Below are positions 25,901-32,983 of a stretch of 44,714 bases of DNA, in pieces. The notes beneath the pieces were generated by a model. It worked only from the letters and a program-made list of their open reading frames with translations. It had not been told where the DNA came from and ran no database searches. Every line of letters starts with the position of its first letter. Within the stretch, counting starts at the first letter, position 1. The DNA is from Bacteroidales bacterium (GTDB taxonomy: Bacteria > Bacteroidota > Bacteroidia > Bacteroidales > UBA932): the NCBI GenBank assembly GCA_016290725.1, contig JAEEUZ010000002.1:1-44714 (forward strand), given 5' to 3'. A program made the position numbers and the translations under genes.

Positions 25901-26889
25901 TAGCCTTCGTCTGCAATGTAGAATGTTGCATTGCCGTACTGGGTACCGTTGGTTGCAGTGGCATCGAAGTTCTCCGTAATCTCCGTCACCTTACCCTTGA
26001 TATAGTAAGGACCCACCTTGTCATAGTTGTCTTTGTCGGTCCAGGTGAGGTTCTTGACTGCATTGAGCGCAGCAGACACGTTGAAGGGATTATCGGCAGA
26101 GCCGTCGCCCTTGGGCTCGCCCGTTCCTGTTTCCTGCCCTCCCTGAGGCTCAACCACCTCGTCGTTCAGTTTCACAAGGCACGCTGCGCCCTTGCCGGCA
26201 GTTTCAGGTTTTCCTTCGTAATTGGTGAGAGGGCCGTAGACAATCACATCGTCCCCAACTGCAACCTCTTTGTCTCCGCTCTTCCACTTGCGGCCGCCAA
26301 GGTAATAAATCTGGTAGCACTCGAAATCTTCCTGGGAGGCCTGGCCGTCATCAGAGATAAAGAAGGTGGCATTGCCATAAGTGCCACTGCCCTCGAATGT
26401 GGTCTGCACCTTGTGGATGATGCCCTTGACATAGTACTTGGTGGAAGTAACTTCGCCGGAAGCCAGGTTATTGTTTATCCAATACCTAGCCTCGCTGGCG
26501 GTGAATGCGGTTGCCATGGTGAGACCGTCTCCGGAATCGATGCCGCCCGGCTGGGTTACGGTAACGGGCACCATATCATAACCGGCCTTTACGATAATGG
26601 TTGCGCTGCGCAGCTTACCGTTATTGGTTTCGGCATACAGGTTGACGTACTGAGTACCGGTTCCGCTGAGAGGATCCACGAGAAGCCAGTCTGCCTCGCG
26701 AGGGACGGTGATCGTCCAGGCCTGGTCGGTCTTGATCTCAATGGACGATCCACCACCCATCCTGGCAATTTCCACCTGATCCGGTTCTACCGTAATGCCA
26801 AGCATGGGCTTGTCATTCTCAAAAAGATCGCAGCCGCAAAAGGCAAGAATGCCCGCGACAGCTGTCAAAAACAGATTTCTGAGTTTCAT
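22897..26889 (-). CDS. Large lipoprotein of BACON, tandem OB-fold-like and FN3-like domains
   Basis: A 1330-residue lipoprotein (lipobox FCGC, Cys18-20 region). Domain order: BACON (about 25-115); three longer OB-fold-like units (about 118-255, 257-400, 404-543) with the shared pattern YYVKG, YGNATF and GDEVVI; two near-identical shorter OB units (553-656, 668-771); two more OB-like units (to about 960); two FN3-like domains (967-1190); and a C-terminal beta domain starting TVAIVISEYAA (1195-1330). Flexible GGGETPP linkers separate units. These OB domains resemble DUF6359/YhcR-type modules attached to secreted nucleases. No catalytic motif is visible, so a nucleic-acid-binding surface scaffold is inferred. 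It is the first and largest gene of the operon. Confidence 0.75.
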   Translation of the reverse strand: MKLRNLFLTAVAGILAFCGCDLFENDKPMLGITVEPDQVEIARMGGGSSIEIKTDQAWTITVPREADWLLVDPLSGTGTQYVNLYAETNNGKLRSATIIVKAGYDMVPVTVTQPGGIDSGDGLTMATAFTASEARYWINNNLASGEVTSTKYYVKGIIHKVQTTFEGSGTYGNATFFISDDGQASQEDFECYQIYYLGGRKWKSGDKEVAVGDDVIVYGPLTNYEGKPETAGKGAACLVKLNDEVVEPQGGQETGTGEPKGDGSADNPFNVSAALNAVKNLTWTDKDNYDKVGPYYIKGKVTEITENFDATATNGTQYGNATFYIADEGYESSTFYCYRVKYFDNKAWKTGDAPLLAVGDEVVICSELMNYRGNTPETVANAGYMIRINETTGGGGETPPGPGGDTVQPSGEGSLNSPFNVAAAVDAVKNLTWTANDNYEKVGPYYVKGKVSAISQNFDASGEYGNASFDLVDVDGSTTKLTCYRILYFNGQKYVAGQTPLPAVGSEVIVYSELMNYRGNTPETVANVGYVYSIDGVTEVGGETPPEPPAPNNPVEISISDFLAAEESSTQPYILVGTMANIANTTYGNFDLTDETGASVYVYGLTATDLGYGAKNDKSFASLGLAEGDKIKIIGYRGSFNDKIEVVYAYFVEKVGGGETPPTPPTTDPIEVSISEFNAAAESSTQKYILVGTMSNITSTTYGNFDLTDETGASVYVYGLTATDLGYGAKNDKSFANLGLAEGDKIKICGYRGSFNDKIEVVNAYFVEKVTGGDTPPAEETLTVSEILALQSGVACDSKPSLVVALTARGFVATDGTKNVYVYTQGTNFGGIAKIGDMVKFSGVKGEYNGVPQVATITSVEVVSSNNNVSYPNPKDITASAATYSATEAEFVSLTGTLAKSGNYYNITIDGVDAATKQGSIVYPVDDLRAAEYDGKKITVTGYFNGLSSQNKYINIIATKIEEVEQPGEATLTNVTASFTETQLSASWNTVQGADYYQWMLYKLTDDGQMESESYLAYGLTTHTSITSTIGRNTSASDNKEEWSVSSLVNGKYAVVVIAMSRQQGETQGTQIDMKAAGAKYYYNLKVSGLECKDGVVSASWKAYTGENLAFYRWQLQLIKPDGTRVDVAMGNITGTSINETIGQTWKQDENNQTAWYVTALEAGDYYFGVLACSSEGKMLEKSEGTDHFTYSGSSQNESRTVAIVISEYAAANNWTNATQYTSVQKDDVTLSVTGGGNTGKYYTSGTNWRLYQSESPTLTVSAGNYELVSVKIEYESVNTGVLTFDGSNLSSGQQVAFGSGIHRASYGVGNTGTATNGQVRITKVTVVIK
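24579..25232 (-). repeat. Recent 345 bp tandem duplication of an OB-fold unit
   Basis: Two adjacent segments (about 24924-25232 and 24579-24887) encode OB units that differ at about 10 of 97 residues. The 20-mer beginning CATTGAATGAGCCGCG starts at 24621 and again at 24966, giving an offset of 345 bp (115 codons). The DNA stays highly alike, including at silent positions. A second, older repeat pair in the same gene (the SELMNYRGNTPETVAN segment) has an offset of 438 bp. Confidence 0.9.
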
Positions 26890-26924
26890 TGTATTAATTT
26901 TTGGTTGAATTATATTCAGTTCTA

Positions 26925-26955
26925 CAAATATAGGCGAAATATTCCACTATTTCAA
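26925..26955 (-). promoter_or_regulatory. Promoter of the nuclease/TonB operon
   Basis: On the minus strand TATATTTG (26932-26925) matches the TAnnTTTG -7 box, and TTG (26955-26953) lies 20 bases upstream. The G of the -7 box is 35 bases from the ATG of the OB-repeat lipoprotein. It is followed by TAGA, as in the beta-galactosidase promoter. Confidence 0.7.
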
Positions 26956-26995
26956 TAGGCTTTTCCAACTATTTTTCCACACTTTTATAAGATGC

Positions 26996-27022
26996 AAAAA
27001 TCCCCGTCGGTGTGACGGGGAT
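26996..27022 (-). terminator. Intrinsic terminator of the polysaccharide-utilisation-like operon
   Basis: ATCCCCGTC (27000-27008) and GACGGGGAT (27014-27022) form a perfect 9 bp stem with a five-base loop. Read on the minus strand it is followed by TTTTTG. It lies about 36 bases after the stop of the last gene of that operon and ahead of the next operon's promoter. Confidence 0.85.
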
Positions 27023-27058
27023 TTATCAATTAATCTTAAAAGATTAGTTTGTCCGCAG

Positions 27059-28369
27059 CTAATCTATAAAGGCATCAAACTCTATCCCTTTCTGGCCGGG
27101 GACAAGGTGGTCGCATTCCACGGAAACCTCGCAGGAAGATGCCGAAATACCAGTGGCCGATACTTTCATCCAATGGGACTCTCCGGGCATAAGTTTACGA
27201 AGGTTGTATTTGCTCCGCGCTCCGTTAACTGCCATGAAAGCATCCCGATAAATTGGTGCCACTCCGGTATTCTCCACAAGAAGCACAGCCTCCCCGTCTA
27301 TTACCCGGAAATCCTTCACCTTAAAACGGTAACCCATGGACATTCCTGCCTCTGTGAGTCTTGAATCCGACTGATACTTGGGCTGGTCTGCGCCGATGAT
27401 GAAGGTCATGTGGAATTTCTTTGCCTCGTCCTCGAAAACACGGCCGTGCATTCCACCGGGGTCAAGGCAGTGCCGCTGGTCAGAATCGGTATAATAGCTG
27501 AATTCTCCACCAAGTGGCGCCTTCTGATAGCGGTCTTTACCGAAGAAAGCCCAGCTTTCGTAATTGTAGCCGTCATGGTCCTCGCACATGAAGGAATCAT
27601 CGAAATTACCAAAGTTCAGTTTAAGCAGTTCGCGGTTGCTCACGAACGGGCTGTAGGTGTCATCGGCCGCATCGATGGAAATCATCCATGGAGTATGTGT
27701 GAACCAGTTGTCCATCGAAGACAGGAAATCCGCCTGGAACTCTTTGGATGGGAAGGTTCGTCCCAGTTTGAACGGCCCGGAATAAATATGATACTCCGCC
27801 CAAAGGCCGAAGCCGGTTTCCAGGAAAGCCAAACGGGGATCCGAGTCATATTTCTCTGCAAAGCGGCGATGGAACTCCTTGTGGAATCGTTGCAACTCTT
27901 CGCAGCGCCAATCCGGAAACTCGGTATTACGCCCCTCACTCTTACCATTCGTGGCTTCGTATCCGGGCCAATTCTTAATGTAATCCGGCACGGCACAACT
28001 ATATCCAGGATAGGTATAACGGAAACGTATCACAGCCTGATGCCTGCGTGAAGCAACGGAATTCAGCAGATTTTCCACAGGAGTCCAGTCAAAAACATCC
28101 TTTTCCTTGCACACTTCGTTATACAGCATATATTCGAACTCCAAAGTCACCCAGCTTTTTGCGCTTTTGGAATCTTCCCATAACACTATTCCGGTCATTG
28201 GCTGGACGCGTGTAACCGATGAATGAAGGGATTTTCGGGGATAAGATTCGTACTCTCCGAGATCTTCTTCTTCCTCCGTAGAATCCGGATTGTCAACGGG
28301 GCCAATACCGCCGCAAGACAAAATAATGGCCGGTAGCAACGCCAGAAGTAAGAAACAAAGCTTTTTCAC
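27059..28369 (-). CDS. DUF4832-like lipoprotein
   Basis: A 436-residue lipoprotein (LSC, Cys19) with an acidic linker (EEEEDLGEY). The central part looks like a TIM-barrel glycosidase: SWVTLEFEYMLYNEV, HQAVIRFRYTYPG and FLETGFGLWAEYHIY with Glu192 where the DUF4832 paralogues have their conserved GEW Glu. The C-terminal domain (about 330-430: YRFKVKDFRV, LLVENTGVAPIYRDAF) matches the beta domain of DUF4832 proteins. It is the most divergent of four relatives in the window and the last gene of the operon, three bases after the phosphatase-like gene. A hydrolytic role is inferred. Confidence 0.7.
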   Translation of the reverse strand: MKKLCFLLLALLPAIILSCGGIGPVDNPDSTEEEEDLGEYESYPRKSLHSSVTRVQPMTGIVLWEDSKSAKSWVTLEFEYMLYNEVCKEKDVFDWTPVENLLNSVASRRHQAVIRFRYTYPGYSCAVPDYIKNWPGYEATNGKSEGRNTEFPDWRCEELQRFHKEFHRRFAEKYDSDPRLAFLETGFGLWAEYHIYSGPFKLGRTFPSKEFQADFLSSMDNWFTHTPWMISIDAADDTYSPFVSNRELLKLNFGNFDDSFMCEDHDGYNYESWAFFGKDRYQKAPLGGEFSYYTDSDQRHCLDPGGMHGRVFEDEAKKFHMTFIIGADQPKYQSDSRLTEAGMSMGYRFKVKDFRVIDGEAVLLVENTGVAPIYRDAFMAVNGARSKYNLRKLMPGESHWMKVSATGISASSCEVSVECDHLVPGQKGIEFDAFID

Positions 28370-28372
28370 GGT

Positions 28373-29590
28373 CTATTCAAGCATTAGATTACGGAAATCG
28401 TCAATGTCTTTCTGCTGTACGCCGATGTCCAGCAGGAAAGCCTCTACACCGTCCTTGAAAGATTTCCCTTCCTGAACGTAGTGCTCGTAAATGTACATGG
28501 CGGCGCCGCGGTAATCAACTTTGCGGGTCATTTTCTGCGATTCACCCTCGGACGTAGCCCATCCGTGAGGAGCAAACTGGGTGAGTTCATATTCCTGGGA
28601 GATATAGCCCTCCCTCACGCCAAGCACACCCAATAAAATCATGGCTAGCGTGCCGGTGCGGTCGCGGCCCAACGAACAATGGAAGTAAACCGGTTTATTC
28701 TCCCTCACGCAATTGACAACAAACTCAAAGCAGAGTTTTGTCTTGTCTGCAAAGTATTTTTTCTTGTTGGTGGGGTCGTTAACAGGATCCGGGAGCATGA
28801 GCATATGGGTATACCCTTCCTCGATACATGGAGCAAAGAAAGCATACTCCGGACCAAGAGCACTCTCGTCAAGATATTCCTGATTGCCGGAATTAGTATG
28901 GCCGCGCAGGTCAAGTTGGGCCCTGATTCCTTCCGCAAGAATCTCCTTCTTGCCATAAATATTCAGCGAGCCATCCTCCATGCGGCCGCCGCGATATACC
29001 ATACGGTATTTCACGGTCTTTCCGTCTGTGGTTTTCCAGCCGCCCAGGTCGCGTGCATTCCTCACTTTCAGTTTGGCAAAGATCTGATGCACATGGCCAG
29101 TAGTATAGAAGTCCCCCTCCGTCATTGTTGTGCCCGAGGATGACTTAATTACATAAAAGTAATGGGCGTTGGGGCGCAGATTGGTTATCCTCAGATAGGA
29201 TTCACCCGCGTCGATGGTATAGTCACGGCTCCACGCTTCTTCCCACAGTTTACCCGTGAGTGCCCCTGCCGAGGCGTCCGCCTTCCAGCGGATGGTAAAT
29301 GCCGGGGGAATATCCGAATTGCCGGGACAGGCGGGGCCATATTCCGCATCGCGGATATGTGTTTCGGTATAGTCCCTTTCCGGATAGGAGACCTCCGTGA
29401 GGAATTTCTCAACTTTTTCGCTTGTAACGCAAATGGTTGATCCGCTGATGATTTCCGGGTCCAGGTCCTCGACCTCTTCCTCTGTGGCAGTGTTGTTGGG
29501 GTTGTCGTCCTCTTCTATATTGTCCGGCTTGCAGCAAATCAGCAAAGCGGGAATGAGGAGCAATGATAACGCAAATCTGCTTGTTCTCAT
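28373..29590 (-). CDS. Tyrosine-phosphatase-like lipoprotein
   Basis: A 405-residue lipoprotein (lipobox ICC, Cys19 or 20) with an acidic linker, an FN3-like domain (about 90-165) and a C-terminal dual-specificity/tyrosine phosphatase domain (about 170-400) of the Y_phosphatase3 type. The signature is HCSLGRDRTG: nucleophile Cys305, phosphate-binding Arg311, with the family segments NARDLGGW and QLDLRG upstream. Such enzymes remove phosphate from phosphotyrosine, phosphoinositides or inositol phosphates. An exported, lipidated form inside a glycan operon suggests a non-protein phosphoester substrate, which is inference. It lies 18 bases after the CE7 esterase gene and three bases before the last DUF4832-like gene. 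Confidence 0.85.
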   Translation of the reverse strand: MRTSRFALSLLLIPALLICCKPDNIEEDDNPNNTATEEEVEDLDPEIISGSTICVTSEKVEKFLTEVSYPERDYTETHIRDAEYGPACPGNSDIPPAFTIRWKADASAGALTGKLWEEAWSRDYTIDAGESYLRITNLRPNAHYFYVIKSSSGTTMTEGDFYTTGHVHQIFAKLKVRNARDLGGWKTTDGKTVKYRMVYRGGRMEDGSLNIYGKKEILAEGIRAQLDLRGHTNSGNQEYLDESALGPEYAFFAPCIEEGYTHMLMLPDPVNDPTNKKKYFADKTKLCFEFVVNCVRENKPVYFHCSLGRDRTGTLAMILLGVLGVREGYISQEYELTQFAPHGWATSEGESQKMTRKVDYRGAAMYIYEHYVQEGKSFKDGVEAFLLDIGVQQKDIDDFRNLMLE

Positions 29591-29608
29591 ATATCGGTGT
29601 GTATTTGT

Positions 29609-30967
29609 TTATTTCATGTGAGCCTTAAAGAATTTGATAACGTCATTGTACCAGTTCGGCGGATACGAATGCGTCATCTCCGGATAGAAGTAAATCTGCT
29701 TGTCCGTACTTTGGAGGTTGTTGTACGGGGCGATATTGGTATGCGGCGGGCAAGTGGTGTCCTGCAGGCCGATGGTGGCATAAACCGGGCAGGAAATCTT
29801 TGTGGCCAGGTTTTTCGTGTCGAAATATGAAAGGAAAGCATACATCTGCTCGTCTGTCATGTTCCCTTTGTTTGATATTGCAGCATTTTTCGGCCATTCC
29901 ACAATCTTGAAATAGTCCGGAAAGTCTCCGAGGAACGCCACGTTGGGCGCAATTGCAGTGAAGGGGATATCGCTTAGAGCCGCAGCCGCATAGCTTAAAG
30001 CTCCGCCCTGACTGGAACCTTCCGCAAAAAGATTGTTCATGTCACATGCGTCACGTGTGGCCATGAAATGTACGGCCTGCACGCAGTCCATAAAAGCTCC
30101 GCGGTAGTAATAGCCGTCTTTAAGGCCGAAATTGAAAGCAAACCAGTCTCCGTAAATGTTTGTGAAGTCCTGCTGAATGCCATCATCCCGATTGTCTGCC
30201 GTACGATGGTTGATATATTGCCCGCGGTGAGAGAGATAAAACTCCGCAAACTCACCGTTGTTGCCGGAAGGGCAGGTGATTTTGGGTGGTTTATTCAGCG
30301 TATCATAGCCCTGGAAATGCATAATGACGGGTTTTTTGCCGCTTTTAGGCTCCAGATAGTACCCACGCACAATCACAGGAGCCGGATTGGGATTGTCCGG
30401 CACAGACTGAATTTCTACGAAATATACGGTACACTTATCATTGCTCTTGGCCGGAATCTCCACCATGTTGATGGTACTTGCGTTCATTTCCGGCAGCTCT
30501 GCCAGCGCCTCCTGCCAGAACTGGTCAAAATCATCCTGTTTGTCCGGTGCGGATACGATATTCAGCGGGGATACTCCAAATGTAAATTTCCTGTATAATA
30601 CGTCGTTTACGGAACATGCAGCCCTGTAAAAACCAGGGGACAAGTCGGCATCCGTTGTGAACAGCACGTCCGCATCACCGTTCTTGTCTACTTTCACGGT
30701 TTTCTCCAGAGTGGAAATGATAGTTTTTAATTCCGTATCGGCAGACAATTTCACAGTAACCCGGGCCTCAACTTTCACGTCATTGGGATTCTCGACGTGC
30801 ACGGTTATTTCCGGGCGGGCCTCAAATATCCAGTCGTTCGTTACCGGAACCGTGACTTTCAACTGCTCTAAATCTTCAGGATCCAGATTCTCCTTCGGAG
30901 TGCACCCGGTAAACAGCACTGCCGCAAATGACAGTGCTGCCAGGAGTAATGACAAGTTCTTCTTCAT
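29609..30967 (-). CDS. CE7-family acetyl esterase (AXE1) lipoprotein
   Basis: A 452-residue lipoprotein (FTGC, Cys22) with an N-terminal Ig-like domain (about 35-135) and an alpha/beta-hydrolase of the acetyl xylan esterase / cephalosporin-C deacetylase family (about 140-452). The triad is visible: Ser319 in EGSSQGG, Asp403 in GLQDTTCPP and His433 in MTHSYP. The RGQ motif of CE7 enzymes appears in LSHRGQY. CE7 enzymes remove acetyl groups from sugars and oligosaccharides, which here would unmask a decorated glycan before or after import. It lies 12 bases after the EamA transporter gene. Confidence 0.87.
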   Translation of the reverse strand: MKKNLSLLLAALSFAAVLFTGCTPKENLDPEDLEQLKVTVPVTNDWIFEARPEITVHVENPNDVKVEARVTVKLSADTELKTIISTLEKTVKVDKNGDADVLFTTDADLSPGFYRAACSVNDVLYRKFTFGVSPLNIVSAPDKQDDFDQFWQEALAELPEMNASTINMVEIPAKSNDKCTVYFVEIQSVPDNPNPAPVIVRGYYLEPKSGKKPVIMHFQGYDTLNKPPKITCPSGNNGEFAEFYLSHRGQYINHRTADNRDDGIQQDFTNIYGDWFAFNFGLKDGYYYRGAFMDCVQAVHFMATRDACDMNNLFAEGSSQGGALSYAAAALSDIPFTAIAPNVAFLGDFPDYFKIVEWPKNAAISNKGNMTDEQMYAFLSYFDTKNLATKISCPVYATIGLQDTTCPPHTNIAPYNNLQSTDKQIYFYPEMTHSYPPNWYNDVIKFFKAHMK

Positions 30968-30979
30968 GGCCGATTTCGT

Positions 30980-31849
30980 CTACTCCCTGGAGAAAATAAA
31001 TACGCAGGTAATAGCCGACACGATGCCGATAATCTGCAGCGTGGAGGGAAGCGTTGCGTAAAGCACCAGCGAAATGGCGCAGCTGATAACAGGCGCGCAG
31101 GCATCGGCAAGAGGAGCCACTATCATAGCCTTTCCATAACGGTTTGCATAAACAAGCGTATACGCGCCGATGGCGTTAAGAATCTGCACGCAGAATGTCA
31201 TCCACGGGCCGTTCCAACTCATGTTCACGGGCTGCGACCAATCTGTCATCGCAAGGGCCACGGGGATGAGGACCACACCGGAAATCGCCATGTAGACAAA
31301 CACGCTTTCCGCATCCGGAGTGCTGTTGTTGGCAAGTTTCATAACCAGGGCCTGAATGCCCCAGAAGATGAAAACGATGGCGGCAAAAATGAGCCATAGC
31401 CAGCTTGTGGCGCTTTCATCGGTCTTACCGGAAAGCGAGAAGCACACAATGGCAACGAATGCCAGCGCAATGCCCACGTATCCCAGCTTGCTAACCCTCT
31501 CCTTGAGGAAGATGGCGCTAAGGATAACAGTGACGATAGGGGCCACGCTGATCATCGGAATCACCAGATACGCAGGAGCGAACTTCAGAGCCTGGAACAG
31601 CGCCAGTTGGCCGCCGGCACCCAAAAGGCCCACACCCATCGAGAGCCAGAAGCTCTTCTTGCGGGTGTCCAGCTTGAACTTGATGTTCGCCAGCGCCACG
31701 AGGGCACAGGGAATCATACTGATGGCCCAAACCACATAAGTGAGGGTTGCGGGGAAATCCGGCTGATCCGAAAATGCGCCCCAGATACCCCATGTGATCA
31801 TAGTCACCAGGGCATACAGCAACCAGGGATTACGTTTTGTCTTTGTCAT
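30980..31849 (-). CDS. EamA/DMT-family transporter
   Basis: A 289-residue inner-membrane protein with about ten hydrophobic segments in two homologous halves, the EamA drug/metabolite transporter layout. The first half ends with the conserved FLKERVSKLGYVGIAL segment and the second with LPSTLQIIGIVSAI. Substrates of this superfamily range from amino acids to nucleotide sugars and cannot be predicted here. Its ATG overlaps the alkaline phosphatase stop by one base (TAATG), so it belongs to the glycan operon, where it may move a liberated sugar. No MFS sugar transporter is visible in the operon. Confidence 0.85.
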   Translation of the reverse strand: MTKTKRNPWLLYALVTMITWGIWGAFSDQPDFPATLTYVVWAISMIPCALVALANIKFKLDTRKKSFWLSMGVGLLGAGGQLALFQALKFAPAYLVIPMISVAPIVTVILSAIFLKERVSKLGYVGIALAFVAIVCFSLSGKTDESATSWLWLIFAAIVFIFWGIQALVMKLANNSTPDAESVFVYMAISGVVLIPVALAMTDWSQPVNMSWNGPWMTFCVQILNAIGAYTLVYANRYGKAMIVAPLADACAPVISCAISLVLYATLPSTLQIIGIVSAITCVFIFSRE

Positions 31850-32979
31850 TATTTAATTAAATCTATAAGCATTTGTCCGTATTCGGCATTCTCGTGGATG
31901 CCGGTGAATTGTGCCGAGCCGGGGCCCCAGGCGTAAAGGGGAACGGCAATTCCGTTGTGGCTTTCACTGGCGAAGGATACGCCGATGGTGCCTTCTTCAA
32001 TGCTGCCGTCACGAAGGGTGAGGCAGCCGGTGGCATGGTCGGCCGTAACGATAACCAGAGTGTGGCCATCGGCGGCAGCCCACTGGAGAACGTCGCCCAG
32101 GGTGCGGTCGAAGTCCATGACTTCCTCCATGGCGTAGTGGATGTCGTTGCCGTGGAGCCAGTCGTCGATGCACGAGCCTTCGATCATCATCACAAAGCCG
32201 TTCTCGTTTTGTGAAAGCAGTTCAAGGCCGCGGGCAACAGTGTGACGGAACAGGTCTCCCCTCTTCTCCGCTACGGGAAGATTGTCCGGCGACAGGATGC
32301 CGAACGCAGGAAGCTGGGCTTTCATCAGAGCCTCTTCGCTCAAAGCCACGTTGTAGCCCTTTGCGGAGAGTTCTTCGATTATGTTCCTGCCGTCTGTGCG
32401 ATGTACCTCGGTAAACCAGTCCGTGCCGCCGCCGCTAAGGTAATCCACTCCGCAGTCTACATAATCGGCAATCAGGTCTTCCTGGTTGTAGCGATACTCG
32501 TTGTGGCAGCAGAAGTCGCAGGGGGTGGCATCGGCAAAATGGCAGGTGACCGCCACTCCGGTGGCCATTCCCTTTTCTTTCGCATAAACGAAGATGGAAT
32601 TCAGGTTCGTAGTGTCGGGGGTAACGCCAACATGGTCATACGCCGTTTTGAAGCCGGATGCCAGGGCGGTTCCGCCTGCGCCGGAATCGGTTATGACCTT
32701 ATCCGTGCAATATGTGCGGGAAAGGCCCACAACGGGCATGTTGTCCAGATTAAGCTTGCCGTGGTTGAGTACCCAGGCGCAGCTCACCTGCTCCAGGCCC
32801 ATGCCGTCGCCGATCATCAGGATAATGTTCCGGATTTCTGCATCCTGCGCTGGCTCGTCCACCTTCACAATCTCATAAGGATTGGGCGAGGTATAATAAA
32901 CGATGGGCAGTTCCTGCACCTTCTGCTTGCAGGAGGCAAGGAGGAGCGTAAAAAAGACTATGACAGCAATCTTCCTCAT
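31849..32979 (-). CDS. Alkaline phosphatase lipoprotein
   Basis: A 376-residue exported phosphomonoesterase of the PhoA superfamily with lipobox ASC (Cys17). Metal and catalytic sites: GDGMG (Asp58), VITDSGAGGTALASG with nucleophile Ser99, MIEGSCIDDWLHGND (Glu267, Asp272, His276) and TADHATG (Asp314, His315). Enzymes of this type release phosphate from sugar phosphates, nucleotides and other monoesters outside the cytoplasm. It is four bases downstream of the beta-propeller gene and overlaps the EamA gene. Together with the tyrosine-phosphatase-like protein three genes on, it points to a phosphorylated substrate or to salvage of phosphate released during glycan breakdown. Confidence 0.9.
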   Translation of the reverse strand: MRKIAVIVFFTLLLASCKQKVQELPIVYYTSPNPYEIVKVDEPAQDAEIRNIILMIGDGMGLEQVSCAWVLNHGKLNLDNMPVVGLSRTYCTDKVITDSGAGGTALASGFKTAYDHVGVTPDTTNLNSIFVYAKEKGMATGVAVTCHFADATPCDFCCHNEYRYNQEDLIADYVDCGVDYLSGGGTDWFTEVHRTDGRNIIEELSAKGYNVALSEEALMKAQLPAFGILSPDNLPVAEKRGDLFRHTVARGLELLSQNENGFVMMIEGSCIDDWLHGNDIHYAMEEVMDFDRTLGDVLQWAAADGHTLVIVTADHATGCLTLRDGSIEEGTIGVSFASESHNGIAVPLYAWGPGSAQFTGIHENAEYGQMLIDLIK

Positions 32980-32983
32980 AACT

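Noticed and set aside
24579..26120. Possible CRISPR-like or mobile repeat because of long near-identical segments
   Set aside because: The repeats are in-frame protein domain duplications inside one gene, too long and too widely spaced for CRISPR and lacking any transposase.
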